Below, piece by piece: positions 54,694 through 62,938 of a DNA stretch of 64,000 nucleotides. Origin of the DNA: Pseudomonas putida (GTDB lineage Bacteria; Pseudomonadota; Gammaproteobacteria; Pseudomonadales; Pseudomonadaceae); assembly GCF_016406145.1 (NCBI RefSeq), contig NZ_CP066306.1, forward strand, positions 4,092,001-4,156,000, in the 5' to 3' direction. Each line of letters starts with the position of its first letter. The first letter of the stretch is position 1. Both the position numbers and the translations under genes were made by a program. Under the pieces are notes generated by a model. That model had not been told where the DNA came from. It did no database searches and saw only the letters and a program-made list of their open reading frames with translations.

Positions 54694-55479
54694 TTACAGC
54701 TGCTGGGTGACGAACGACAGCATCTGGTCGGCGGTGGAGATGACCTTGGAGTTCATCTCGTAGGCGCGCTGAGTGGTGATCATGTTCACCAGCTCTTCCA
54801 CGGTGCTGACGTTGGAGTTTTCCAGGGTCTGCTGCAGGGTGGTGCCGAAGCCGTTCAGGCCTGGGGTACCGACCTGTGGGGCACCACTTGCAGCGGTTTC
54901 CAGGAACAGGTTGTCGCCGATTGCCTGCAGGCCGGCCGGGTTGATGAAGTCGGCGGTCTGGATATTGCCGATCACCTGCGCTGCCGGGTTGCCAGCAGTG
55001 GTGATCGACACGGTGCCGTCCTGGCCGACGGTGAAGGTCTGGGCGTCGTTCGGCACGACCACCGCAGGCTCCAGCGCGAAACCATTGGCGGTGACGATCT
55101 GGCCGTCGGAGTTCAGGTGGAAGGTACCGTCACGGGTGTACGAAACCGTACCGTCCGGCTGCAGCACCTGGAAGAAACCACGGCCGTTGACCGCCATGTC
55201 CAGCGGGTTTTCGGTGGTCTGCAGGCTGCCGGTCTGGAAGTTTTTCTGGGTGCCGACGATGCGTACACCGGTACCGACCTGCAGGCCCGACGGCAGTTCG
55301 CTGTCCTGGGTGGACTGCGCGCCTGGCTGGCGTTTGATCTGGTACAGCAGGTCCTGGAATTCGGCGCGGTCACGCTTGAAGCCCGTGGTCGAAACGTTGG
55401 CCAGGTTGTTGGAAATGACCGTCAGGTTGGTGTCCTGGGCGGACAGGCCGGTTTTAGCGACCCAAAGAGCCGGAAGCAT
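54694..55479 (-). CDS. flgG: Distal rod protein FlgG
   Basis: A 261-aa rod protein: [47 protein letters not shown] at the N-terminus and [39 protein letters not shown] at the C-terminus. The sequence is typical in length. It forms the distal rod inside the P and L rings. Confidence 0.98.
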   Translation of the reverse strand: MLPALWVAKTGLSAQDTNLTVISNNLANVSTTGFKRDRAEFQDLLYQIKRQPGAQSTQDSELPSGLQVGTGVRIVGTQKNFQTGSLQTTENPLDMAVNGRGFFQVLQPDGTVSYTRDGTFHLNSDGQIVTANGFALEPAVVVPNDAQTFTVGQDGTVSITTAGNPAAQVIGNIQTADFINPAGLQAIGDNLFLETAASGAPQVGTPGLNGFGTTLQQTLENSNVSTVEELVNMITTQRAYEMNSKVISTADQMLSFVTQQL

Positions 55480-55526
55480 CAGTATTCTCCTCGTGCGCCT
55501 GTTTTACGGCACCCGTTCAAGTGTGG

Positions 55527-56267
55527 TTAGCCGAGTTGCAAAACACGCGCCATGGCTTCGTCGCCTTCCTTGGCCGCGTTCATCATCTTCACGTGCAGTT
55601 CGAATTGGCGAGACAGCGCCAGCACCGACGTCATTTCTTCGACGGCATTGACGTTACTGCCCTCCAGGAAGCCCGACACGACCTTGACGTTGACGTCGGC
55701 AGCAGCCGGCTGGCCGCTGGTGGTGTGGATCAGCCCGTCCAGGCCCTTGGTCAGGCCTTTGGTGTCCGGGTTGACCAGCTTGATGCGGTCGACTTCAGCC
55801 ATCACCCGCGGGTCTTCACCCATGGAGCGGATGCTGATGGTGCCGTCAGCGCCGACTTCGACCTTCTGCTCTGGCGGAATGGCGATCGGCCCGCCGTTGC
55901 CGATCACCGGCATGCCATTGCCGGCGCGCAGCACGCCGAGGGCATCGATGTTCAGGCTACCGGTACGCACGTAGGCTTCGCTGCCATCGGGGGCCTGCAC
56001 GGCAATGAAGCCCTGCCCCGCCACTGCCACGTCCAGGTCACGCCCGGTCTCGACCATGGGCCCTTCACTGAAGTCGGTGGCAGGACGTTCGGTCATGGCA
56101 AACGCCCGCGACGGAAAGCTGTCACCAAACACCGGCATCGAGCGCGCCTGCTCCAGGTCACGCTGGAAACCATTGGTGGAAATGTTCGCCAGGTTGTTGG
56201 CATGGGCCTTCTGCGCCAGCGCGTTCTGGCTGGCGCCGGTCATGGCCACGTAAAGCATCTTGTCCAC
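55527..56267 (-). CDS. flgF: Proximal rod protein FlgF
   Basis: A 246-aa rod protein starting VDKMLYVAMTGASQNALAQKAHANNLANISTNGFQRD and ending with SRQFELHVKMMNAAKEGDEAMARVLQLG. The GTG at 56267 is chosen: GGAGG lies six bases upstream. An ATG overlapping that GGAGG cannot be used with it. It heads the flgFGHIJKL operon behind a sigma54 promoter. Confidence 0.95.
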   Translation of the reverse strand: MDKMLYVAMTGASQNALAQKAHANNLANISTNGFQRDLEQARSMPVFGDSFPSRAFAMTERPATDFSEGPMVETGRDLDVAVAGQGFIAVQAPDGSEAYVRTGSLNIDALGVLRAGNGMPVIGNGGPIAIPPEQKVEVGADGTISIRSMGEDPRVMAEVDRIKLVNPDTKGLTKGLDGLIHTTSGQPAAADVNVKVVSGFLEGSNVNAVEEMTSVLALSRQFELHVKMMNAAKEGDEAMARVLQLG

Positions 56268-56327
56268 AGTCATCCTCCGCTGCACTGGCGATAGCTTGCC
56301 GCTCGCCGTTGCTGTGCAGGCACTAAA

Positions 56328-56342
56328 GCAAGTTCCGAACCA
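56328..56342 (-). promoter_or_regulatory. Sigma54 promoter of the flgF operon
   Basis: On the minus strand TGGTTC-N5-TTGC keeps the GG-N10-GC core, with two deviations at -24. It lies 61 bases upstream of the flgF GTG and just after a terminator hairpin. FleR/FleQ-dependence is expected. Confidence 0.75.
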
Positions 56343-56359
56343 ACTTTTTGAAATGATGG

Positions 56360-56383
56360 AAAAGCCCGTAAATACGGGCTTTT
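56360..56383. terminator. Bidirectional terminator between the small secreted protein gene and flgF
   Basis: AAAAGCCCGTA pairs with TACGGGCTTTT around a 2-base loop; T4 follows on either strand. It isolates the flgF promoter from upstream transcription. Confidence 0.85.
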
Positions 56384-56457
56384 GGGGGAGCTGCCAACCA
56401 TGAGAACGCCGGTTATCCGGCGCCGGGTTGCCGGTAGCGGCAAAGCAGGTGTCTGCC

Positions 56458-56591
56458 CCGGCCTCATCGCCGGCAAGCCGGCTCCCACAGGGTTCTGCAG
56501 CGCTGCGGATATTGTGGGGGCAAATGTCTTACCCAATTTCTAGAAGTTAACGCAATTCCTGTGGGAGCCGGCTTGCCGGCGATGAGGCCGG
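56458..56591. repeat. REPIN: perfect 34-bp inverted REP pair
   Basis: The arms 56458-56491 and 56558-56591 are exact reverse complements (core CATCGCCGGCAAGCCGGCTC). The 66-bp centre includes CCAATTTCTAGAAGTTAACG, matching the spacer of the copy near 20961. It lies 3' of the small secreted protein gene. The rest of the 56268-56600 gap holds the flgF promoter and terminator only. Confidence 0.92.
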
Positions 56592-56600
56592 TGCAGGCAA

Positions 56601-56786
56601 TCACCGATCGCGGCAACCGCCATTGTTGTAGGGCCCGGCAAAACGCTTCCAGCCATCCCCCGGCGACCATTGCGAGCACACCAGACGCCCATCCACCTGG
56701 CTTTCCCAGCGCCACCAGGGCGCAGTACCGGCCTGCGCCTGATACAGGCAGAAGGCAGCGAGCAACGCGACGAGCAACCTTTTCAT
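56601..56786 (-). CDS. Small secreted protein of unknown function
   Basis: A 61-aa protein with a signal peptide (KRLLVALLAAFCLYQAQA, cleavage after about residue 19) and a mature part of about 42 residues rich in Trp, Gly and Arg with two cysteines (WRWESQVDGRLVCSQWSPGDGWKRF, ending GGCRDR), able to form one disulfide. GGGAG precedes ATG 56786 by about 7 bases. It lies between the flgE terminator and the REPIN, in the flgE-flgF gap. I do not recognise it; coding is supported by start, SD and signal peptide. Confidence 0.7.
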   Translation of the reverse strand: MKRLLVALLAAFCLYQAQAGTAPWWRWESQVDGRLVCSQWSPGDGWKRFAGPYNNGGCRDR

Positions 56787-56799
56787 GAAACACTCCCGC

Positions 56800-56836
56800 A
56801 AAAACGACAAACCCCTTCACGACAAAGGGGTTCGTC
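56800..56836 (-). terminator. Rho-independent terminator of flgE
   Basis: On the minus strand AACCCCTT pairs with AAGGGGTT and the hairpin is followed after TGTCG by T5. It lies 24 bases after the flgE stop and just before the small secreted protein gene. Confidence 0.8.
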
Positions 56837-56859
56837 TTCACACCATTAACCCGCGACCA

Positions 56860-58215
56860 TCAGGTCATCTGAATGATGGTCTGCATGATGGTGCTTTCGG
56901 TGGAGATGGTCTTGGCGTTCGCCTGGTAATTGCTCTGCGCCTTGATCAGCTCGACCAACTCCTGGGTCAGGTTGACGTTCGAAGCCTCCAGCGCATTGGA
57001 CTCGACGCTACCCAGGGTACCGGTCTTGGGCTCATCGATGCCGGGAAGGCCAGAAGAGAAGGTTTCGGTCCAGCGGGTCCCGCCGATCTGCTGCAAGCCC
57101 TGCTCGTTGGCGAAGCTGGCCAGCGCCACCTGGCCAATGGCGCGCGACTGCTGGTTGCTGAAGCTGGCGAACAGCACACCGGTGGAGTCGATGCTCAGGC
57201 TCGACAGGATACCGGTGGCGTAGCCATCCTGGGACTGCGACATGCGCGCGGTCTCGGTGTTGTAGGACGTGGTGCTGTTCATCGACAGCTTCATGCCGTC
57301 GGCGTTGCCGGCAGCGCCATTGGACGCCCAGTTGCCCGCAGCATCTTCCACTGCCGGCACCCAACCAGTCATGGTGAAGGTGTTGTTGGTCACGGTGAAC
57401 GATGCACCCGCCGGGTGCCCTGTGTTATCGGCAGTCATGCCGCTGACAGACCCATCGCTGCTGAAACTGATGGTGCCGGTCAGCGGCGTGGTGGAAGCAG
57501 GATCGAACGGGTTACGACCGTCGACCAACGTGTACATGGTCCATTCGTTCGTACCGGTCTTGCGGTAGAACTGCTCCATGGTGTGTTCGTTACCCTGGCT
57601 GTCGTAGACCTTGGTCGGGAACGATTTGGTGTAGGTCGTCTCGTCAGTAGGGTCGAACGGCAGATTAGGCACCATGGCACCGGTGCCATCATCGATTTCC
57701 AGCGGAATGTCGGTGGCCGAAGAATTCAGATTGATGCCTTGGTCAATCAGCGAAGTGGCCTTAGGCTGCAGTGCCGAGGTGTCGATCTGCAGGTCAGACA
57801 GCACACCCTTCTGGATCTTGCCATTGGCATCGGCAGCGTAGCCTTGCAGGCGCAGGCCATCAGAGGTGACCACGAAGTTGTTCTTGTCGGCCTGGAAAGC
57901 ACCGGCACGAGTGTAGACGCGCGAGCCGTTGTCGGACAGGACGAAAAAGCCCTGACCCTGGATACCCATGTCCAGCACGTTACCCGTGTTATTGACGTCA
58001 CCCTGGGAGAACTGCTGCGAGATCGCCGCCAGACGCACGCCGTTGCCGACCTGGTTCTTGCCCACACCCAGGCGATTGGCGCCGGCATAGACGTCGGCGA
58101 ACTCGGCACGCGAGGATTTGAAGCCAGTGGTGTTGACGTTGGCGATGTTGTTGCCGGTAACGTCCAGCTGTTTGTTGGCTGCGTACAGACCGCTAAGGCC
58201 GATATTGAAAGACAT
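56860..58215 (-). CDS. flgE: Flagellar hook protein FlgE
   Basis: A 451-aa hook subunit. N-terminal SFNIGLSGLYAANKQLDVTGNNIANVNTTGFKSSRAEFADVYA and C-terminal GTLGSVESNALEASNVNLTQELVELIKAQSNYQANAKTISTESTIMQTIIQMT. The centre is the variable outer domain, Thr/Ser/Gly-rich. It is the last gene of the flgBCDE operon, with its own terminator. Confidence 0.98.
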   Translation of the reverse strand: MSFNIGLSGLYAANKQLDVTGNNIANVNTTGFKSSRAEFADVYAGANRLGVGKNQVGNGVRLAAISQQFSQGDVNNTGNVLDMGIQGQGFFVLSDNGSRVYTRAGAFQADKNNFVVTSDGLRLQGYAADANGKIQKGVLSDLQIDTSALQPKATSLIDQGINLNSSATDIPLEIDDGTGAMVPNLPFDPTDETTYTKSFPTKVYDSQGNEHTMEQFYRKTGTNEWTMYTLVDGRNPFDPASTTPLTGTISFSSDGSVSGMTADNTGHPAGASFTVTNNTFTMTGWVPAVEDAAGNWASNGAAGNADGMKLSMNSTTSYNTETARMSQSQDGYATGILSSLSIDSTGVLFASFSNQQSRAIGQVALASFANEQGLQQIGGTRWTETFSSGLPGIDEPKTGTLGSVESNALEASNVNLTQELVELIKAQSNYQANAKTISTESTIMQTIIQMT

Positions 58216-58245
58216 GAATTCGCTCCTGTGCCGCGCTAGCGGGCC

Positions 58246-58953
58246 TTAGATACCGATGGTTTGTACGTCAGAGAGGGAGACCTTGCCGACGCCTGCAAGG
58301 TTGAGCACCATTTCGCCGGTGGCATTGAAGCTGACGCTGGTCACCTTCGCCGGCAGCAGCGTGCTCATCTGCACCGCCTGGCCATCCACAGTGGTGCTGG
58401 CGGTGAAGCTGTAGGTGCCCGGGTCGACCTTCTCGCCACTGTCGTTGGTGCCGTCCCAGATGAAGTCGGCATAACCGGCTGCCTGCTCACCCAACTCGAT
58501 GGTCTTGACGGTGTTGCCGTCCTTGTCCTTGATGGTGATCTTCGCTTCACTGATTGCCTGCGGCACAACGAACTGCGCATTGAAGCTCTGGGTGGTATCG
58601 ACCACCGCCTTGTCGTTCTGCACTACCACCGAACGGCCGACCAGTGACGAGGCCTGCAGCGCCTGGGACGAGGCCATGGCATTGGTGATACTGCTGACCG
58701 ATTCGTTCAGGGAGGTGATGCCTTCAAGGCTGCTGAACTGCGCCAACTGGGCCACGAACTCGCCATTTTCCTGCGGATCCAGCGGGTTCTGGTGCTGCAT
58801 CTGGGTAACCAGCAACTGCAGGAACGCGTCCTTGCCAAGCGCGTCGGTACCGGTCTTGGACGCGGTATCGGTGGCTTTCTTGGCGGTGCCACCGACGCCC
58901 GACGCAGTCAGGACATCATTGAGGTTCACACCGCTGGTGCTATCGACTGCCAT
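58246..58953 (-). CDS. flgD: Hook-capping protein FlgD
   Basis: A 235-aa hook scaffold cap. The segment ALGKDAFLQLLVTQMQHQNPLDPQENGEFVAQLAQFSSLEGITSLN is the FlgD signature (about 38-85), and the C-terminal FlgD Ig-like/Tudor-like region follows (KDKDGNTVKTIELGEQAAGYADFIWDGTNDSGEKVDPGTYSF). Lies 15 bases after flgC and 30 before flgE. Confidence 0.97.
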   Translation of the reverse strand: MAVDSTSGVNLNDVLTASGVGGTAKKATDTASKTGTDALGKDAFLQLLVTQMQHQNPLDPQENGEFVAQLAQFSSLEGITSLNESVSSITNAMASSQALQASSLVGRSVVVQNDKAVVDTTQSFNAQFVVPQAISEAKITIKDKDGNTVKTIELGEQAAGYADFIWDGTNDSGEKVDPGTYSFTASTTVDGQAVQMSTLLPAKVTSVSFNATGEMVLNLAGVGKVSLSDVQTIGI

Positions 58954-58968
58954 GGTCTGGATTCCTTA

Positions 58969-59412
58969 TCACTGACCCAAGGTCAGCACTTTCTGCATCA
59001 TGTTCTTGGCGGTGTTCATCAGCTCGGCGTTGGTCTGGAACGCCCGGCTGGCGGAGATCATGTCAGCCATCTCCTCGACCACATTGACGTTCGGGTAGTA
59101 GACGTAACCGTCCTTGTTCGCCGCCGGATGGTTGGGCTCGTAGCGTGCTTCGAGGTTGCTCTGGTCTTCGATGATGCCCTTGACCTGCACACCCTGCCCT
59201 GCCTCGCCCTGATCTTCGAACAGCGACTGGCTGCCGCCGGCCTGCGCATTCTGGAAGGTGGTGGCAAACACCGGGTGCCGCGCGCGGTAGGTCTGGTCGA
59301 TGCTCGACGAAACGGTCTCGGCGTTGGCGATGTTGGAAGCAACGGTGTTGAGGCGGGTGTTCTGCGCACTCATGCCGCTACCGGCAATGTTGAAAACACT
59401 GGACAGGGACAT
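58969..59412 (-). CDS. flgC: Proximal rod protein FlgC
   Basis: A 147-aa rod protein, MSLSSVFNIAGSGMSAQNTRLNTVASNIANAETV... ending ADMISASRAFQTNAELMNTAKNMMQKVLTLGQ. ATG 59412 is preferred because GGAGA is six bases away; ATG 59418 overlaps the flgB stop (ATGA) but sits directly on the SD site. Confidence 0.96.
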   Translation of the reverse strand: MSLSSVFNIAGSGMSAQNTRLNTVASNIANAETVSSSIDQTYRARHPVFATTFQNAQAGGSQSLFEDQGEAGQGVQVKGIIEDQSNLEARYEPNHPAANKDGYVYYPNVNVVEEMADMISASRAFQTNAELMNTAKNMMQKVLTLGQ

Positions 59413-59414
59413 GG

Positions 59415-59825
59415 TCATTCTCCGCGCAGGGCCGATACCAGCCCTTTGAATTTACTGTTGAGCAGGGTAAAGCTGGCCTGGAAGCCAATGGCGTTTTCCG
59501 TGTAGTTCGATTGCTCGATCTGGGCGTCCACGGTGTTCTGGTCGATCGACGGCTGCGTCGGCGTGCGGTACTGCAGTGTGTCGTCGGCCATTGCCAGGCC
59601 TTCGGCCTCGATGTGGCGGCTGTTGGTACGGTCCATGGCAAAGCGACCACCGCTCTGCTGCTTCTGGCTTTCGGCGGCGAGCACCGAAGAGAAGTCCATG
59701 TCACGCGCCTTGTAATTGGGCGTGTCAGCGTTGGCGATGTTGTTGGCCAGCACTTCGGCGCGCTGGGCGCGGAAGCCCAGTGCCTTTTCATGGATGCCAA
59801 GCGCCTTGTCGAAACTGATGCTCAT
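59415..59825 (-). CDS. flgB: Proximal rod protein FlgB
   Basis: A 136-aa rod protein: MSISFDKALGIHEKALGFRAQRAEVLANNIANADTPNYKARDMDF and QSNYTENAIGFQASFTLLNSKFKGLVSALRGE. ATG 59825 is chosen; the open frame upstream crosses the sigma54 promoter. First gene of the flgBCDE operon. Confidence 0.96.
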   Translation of the reverse strand: MSISFDKALGIHEKALGFRAQRAEVLANNIANADTPNYKARDMDFSSVLAAESQKQQSGGRFAMDRTNSRHIEAEGLAMADDTLQYRTPTQPSIDQNTVDAQIEQSNYTENAIGFQASFTLLNSKFKGLVSALRGE

Positions 59826-59874
59826 GTCGGGGAAACCTTCGAAGGTTGACCGGAATATCGTTGGCCAAGCTATA

Positions 59875-59889
59875 GCAAGGGCTGTGCCA
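59875..59889 (-). promoter_or_regulatory. Sigma54 promoter of flgBCDE
   Basis: TGGCAC-N5-TTGC on the minus strand is a perfect consensus match, 50 bases upstream of the flgB ATG. The rest of the 323-bp flgB-cheR gap (59826-60148) holds a purine-rich stretch with repeated GGCAAAA/GCGGCAAA words and the palindromic repeat at 60091-60118; no gene is supported there. Confidence 0.92.
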
Positions 59890-60090
59890 ATGTTTTGAAA
59901 GGCCGGAAACATTGGGCTGGAGCAGGGATGGCTGATGGCGCGATGCCAGAAAAGCGGCAAAAGGCTTCCGCCTGGAGAAGGGAAAGCGGCAATTGCCGGG
60001 CGGCAAAAGCGGCAAAACAAAAAATTGACGTCAAGCGGCGTGAGTGGCGACGGGGTGCAAAAGGCCTGCTTTTAGAGTGCGTTTTTTGAG

Positions 60091-60118
60091 ATCGAACGCC
60101 GCGCTGGCGGCGCTCGAT
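60091..60118. repeat. Palindromic repeat at the cheR 3' end
   Basis: ATCGAACGCCGC (60091-60102) and GCGGCGCTCGAT (60107-60118) form a 12-bp stem with one mismatch around GCTG. It shares its core with the element at 2705-2738, which is likewise just after an operon end (flhB). Confidence 0.7.
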
Positions 60119-60148
60119 GTCAGGCTTCCCAAAACAGCCCGCAACCCA

Positions 60149-60976
60149 TCACTTGGCCTGGTAAATGATCCCCGGGCTGCACTGCACCATCTGGTAATGG
60201 TCCGGCAAACCATTGAGCGCCTCGGAGGCACCGAGGAAAAGATACCCACCCGGCTTCAGTGTGCTGTGAATACGCAGCAAGATGTCTTTCTTCACCTGTG
60301 CCGAGAAATAGATCAACACATTCCGGCAAAACACGATGTCGAACTTGCCCAGCGCGGCATAGCTATCGAGCAGGTTGAACGAGCGGAACTCGACCCGGCT
60401 GCGAATGGCCGGTTTCACCGCCCAGCGCCCCGGCCCCTTGGTGTCGAAGTAACGCTGCAAGCGCTCCTGGGACAGGCCACGGGCGATCGCCAGGCTGTCG
60501 TACTCGCCGGTCTTGCAGTTGTTCAGCATCGAACCGGACAGGTCGGTGGCAACGATCTGCGCACCCATCTTCAACTGGCCCAGGTTGCTGCGCTCGAACT
60601 CATCGATGGCCATCGAAATGGAGTACGGCTCCTGGCCCGACGAGCAGGCCGCCGACCACATGCGCAGGCGCTGGCCGGGGTTGTTCTTGATGAACTCGGG
60701 AATGACCTTGTTCTTCAGCACTTCGAATGGGTAGGTATCGCGAAACCACAAGGTTTCGTTGGTGGTCATCGCATCCACCACCTGCTCGCGCAAGCCGCCA
60801 CGCGGCTGAGCCTGGATGCGCTGCACCAGCTCACCCAGGCTCTTGATGCCCTGCTGCTCCATCAGCTTGTTCAGACGGCTGGAGACCAAGTACTGCTTGT
60901 TCTCACCCAGCAGGATGCCACAGGCTTTCTCCAGGAATACCCGGAACTGTTCGAAATCCAAATTACCCGTAGACAC
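60149..60976 (-). CDS. cheR: Chemoreceptor methyltransferase CheR
   Basis: A 275-aa protein with the N-terminal CheR helical domain and SAM-binding methyltransferase domain: MTTNETLWFRDTYPFEVLKN, RLRMWSAACSSGQEPYSISMAI, VATDLSGSML, FDIVFCRNVLIYFS, GYLFLGASEALNGL. It methylates glutamates on chemoreceptors using SAM. Lies 51 bases after cheV. Its location with cheV in the flagellar cluster corresponds to P. aeruginosa cheR1. Confidence 0.97.
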   Translation of the reverse strand: MSTGNLDFEQFRVFLEKACGILLGENKQYLVSSRLNKLMEQQGIKSLGELVQRIQAQPRGGLREQVVDAMTTNETLWFRDTYPFEVLKNKVIPEFIKNNPGQRLRMWSAACSSGQEPYSISMAIDEFERSNLGQLKMGAQIVATDLSGSMLNNCKTGEYDSLAIARGLSQERLQRYFDTKGPGRWAVKPAIRSRVEFRSFNLLDSYAALGKFDIVFCRNVLIYFSAQVKKDILLRIHSTLKPGGYLFLGASEALNGLPDHYQMVQCSPGIIYQAK

Positions 60977-61027
60977 TACTGCGGCCTCTTTTCAATCACA
61001 GATACCGGGAGTCGCCTCCCGGCTACT

Positions 61028-61957
61028 TCAATGCGTTGCCTTGATCCGGTCGACCACGCGCTGGGCCAGGTCGTCCGGCTTGAACTTGGCCAGGAAGTCA
61101 TCGGCACCGACCTTCTTGACCATCGCCTGGTTGAACACCCCAGACAACGAAGTATGCAGACAGATATGCAGTTTTTGCATGCGCGGGTCACTGCGGATCT
61201 CGGCCGTCAGCGTATAGCCGTCCATCTCTGGCATCTCGATGTCCGAAATCATCATCAGGAACTCTTCTTCCGGCCGCTTGCCCTCGTCCACCAGCTTGCG
61301 CAGGTAGTCCAGGGCCTGGCGCCCATCATTGAGCGCCACCACCTCGACACCGACCGTCTGCAGGCAGCGGCTGACCTGCTTGCGCGCCACCGACGAATCA
61401 TCGACGGTCAGCACACGCAGCAGTACAGCCTTGTCCTGCGTATCGGCATCGACCACACCGGCTGACACCGACTCGGACGACGGCGCCACCTCGGCCAGCA
61501 CCTTTTCCACGTCGATGATTTCAACCATGCGGTTGTCCACCCGGGTGACCGCAGTCAGGTAGTGATCGCGGCCGGTGCCCTTGGGTGGCGGGTGGATCTC
61601 TTCCCAGTTCATGTTGACGATGCGCTCGACCGAATGCACCAGAAAACCTTGGGTCTTGGTGTTGTACTCGGTGATGATCACGAAGCTGTTGCGAGTCTCT
61701 TCCTTCAGCCCGGGCAAGCCGGTGGCCATCGACAGGTCGAGAATCGGAATGGTCGCCCCACGAATGTTGGCTACACCACGTACCACAGGATGGGACTTGG
61801 GCAGCACGGTCAGCTCAGGGCATTGCAGCACCTCGCGGACCTTGAATACGTTGATGCCGTAAAGCTGCGCGCCGTTGAGGCGGAACAGCAGCAATTCCAG
61901 GCGATTCTGCCCAACCAGCTGTGTGCGCTGGTTGACTGAATCCATAACCCCCGCCAT
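61028..61957 (-). CDS. cheV: Chemotaxis coupling protein CheV
   Basis: A 309-aa CheW-CheY fusion: CheW domain (about 20-160: LELLLFRLNGAQLYGINVFKVREVL; RGATIPILDLSMATGLPG; GFLVHSVERIVNMNWEEIHPP) and receiver domain (about 178-305: VLTVDDSSVARKQVSRCLQ; MISDIEMPEMDG). It couples receptors to CheA with phosphorylation-dependent adaptation. AGGAG precedes ATG 61957. Divergent from flgA. Confidence 0.96.
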   Translation of the reverse strand: MAGVMDSVNQRTQLVGQNRLELLLFRLNGAQLYGINVFKVREVLQCPELTVLPKSHPVVRGVANIRGATIPILDLSMATGLPGLKEETRNSFVIITEYNTKTQGFLVHSVERIVNMNWEEIHPPPKGTGRDHYLTAVTRVDNRMVEIIDVEKVLAEVAPSSESVSAGVVDADTQDKAVLLRVLTVDDSSVARKQVSRCLQTVGVEVVALNDGRQALDYLRKLVDEGKRPEEEFLMMISDIEMPEMDGYTLTAEIRSDPRMQKLHICLHTSLSGVFNQAMVKKVGADDFLAKFKPDDLAQRVVDRIKATH

Positions 61958-61978
61958 GCCTGACTCCTTTTTCTTTCT

Positions 61979-61993
61979 GCCATTTCGTAGCCA
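61979..61993 (-). promoter_or_regulatory. Weak sigma54-like site upstream of cheV
   Basis: TGGCTA-N5-TGGC on the minus strand keeps the GG-N10-GC spacing but the -12 is not the consensus TTGC. It is 22 bases before the cheV ATG. Low confidence. Confidence 0.3.
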
Positions 61994-62007
61994 CTCTTAC
62001 AGCGAGT

Positions 62008-62022
62008 CGGCACGGGCTTTGC
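62008..62022 (+). promoter_or_regulatory. Sigma54 promoter of flgA
   Basis: CGGCAC-N5-TTGC, one mismatch from consensus, ends 13 bases before the flgA ATG. The predicted start of transcription is within a few bases of the ATG. Confidence 0.75.
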
Positions 62023-62035
62023 TTTTTTGAGCGTC

Positions 62036-62788
62036 ATGTACACGAAAACGACAATTTTCCGACGACTGACGCACCTGCTGAGCGGCTCGCTGGCTGCGCT
62101 GTGCCTGCTGGCACCCGGCGCTCGCACGCTGGCGGACGCGGTTACCTTGCCTGAACAGCTTATCGGTGTCACCCAAGGGTTTCTTGAATTCACCGTAGAG
62201 GATTACCTGGCCACGACCCAGACGGCAGGCCGCTATGAGATACAGGTCAACTCGCTCGACCCACGGCTGCGCATGCCCCTGTGCAGCCAGCAACTGGACG
62301 CCTCGCTGGAAAGCCCGGCGCAGCCACTGGGGCGTGTAACGGTACGTGTACGCTGCAACGGCGCCGCGCCGTGGACCGTCTTCGTACCGGCAACAGTGCG
62401 GCTGTTCCGCGATGTGGTGGTGGTTACCCGCCCGCTGAAGCGCCAGAATATCGTTGCCGAAGGTGACGTGGCCCTGCGCGAACGTGACGTTGGCACCCTC
62501 ACCCAAGGCTTTCTCACCGATCTCGACCAGGCGGTTGGCATGAAGATGCTGCGCCCCACAGTGATCGACCAGGTCCTGACCCCGCAGCACCTGGAGCAGG
62601 CCGAAGTGATACGCAAGGGTGATCATGTGGTGATCATCGCCCGCAGCGGCAGCCTCGCCGTACGCATGCCCGGCGAGGCCCTAAGCAAGGGTGGCCAGGG
62701 CGAACAGATCCGGGTGCGCAACCTGAATTCGCAGCGGGTAGTGAAGGCCCGTGTCACGGCCCCCGGCCAAGTGGAGGTCGCCATGTAG
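62036..62788 (+). CDS. flgA: Flagellar P-ring assembly chaperone FlgA
   Basis: A 250-aa periplasmic protein with a signal peptide (RLTHLLSGSLAALCLLAPGARTLADA, about 10-35) and the SAF domain at the C-terminus (VVVVTRPLKRQNIVAEGDVALRERDVGTL; IVIARSGSLAVRMPGEALSKGGQGEQIRVRN-like). It chaperones FlgI to form the P ring. ATG 62036 is the only suitable start (a TTG 3 codons earlier is the alternative); no Shine-Dalgarno is seen before it. Confidence 0.93.
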   Translation: MYTKTTIFRRLTHLLSGSLAALCLLAPGARTLADAVTLPEQLIGVTQGFLEFTVEDYLATTQTAGRYEIQVNSLDPRLRMPLCSQQLDASLESPAQPLGRVTVRVRCNGAAPWTVFVPATVRLFRDVVVVTRPLKRQNIVAEGDVALRERDVGTLTQGFLTDLDQAVGMKMLRPTVIDQVLTPQHLEQAEVIRKGDHVVIIARSGSLAVRMPGEALSKGGQGEQIRVRNLNSQRVVKARVTAPGQVEVAM

Positions 62789-62875
62789 ATTGGGCTGGCG
62801 GTGTACAACCGCTTTTCCTAAACTGTGTCAGAACGGGTTCGCGGGCTTGCCGACAGGCGGCTAAGCATTTGTGCC

Positions 62876-62902
62876 TAAAGTTTCTTTCGGGATGGCCGAA
62901 AA
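62876..62902 (+). promoter_or_regulatory. Sigma28 (FliA) promoter of flgM
   Basis: TAAAGTTT-N11-GCCGAAAA is close to the FliA consensus and lies 36 bases before flgM. It lets FliA drive its own anti-sigma factor. Confidence 0.9.
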
Positions 62903-62938
62903 CATGGCAAGCGTCCAAATACCCAGGGGTTTCTGATC

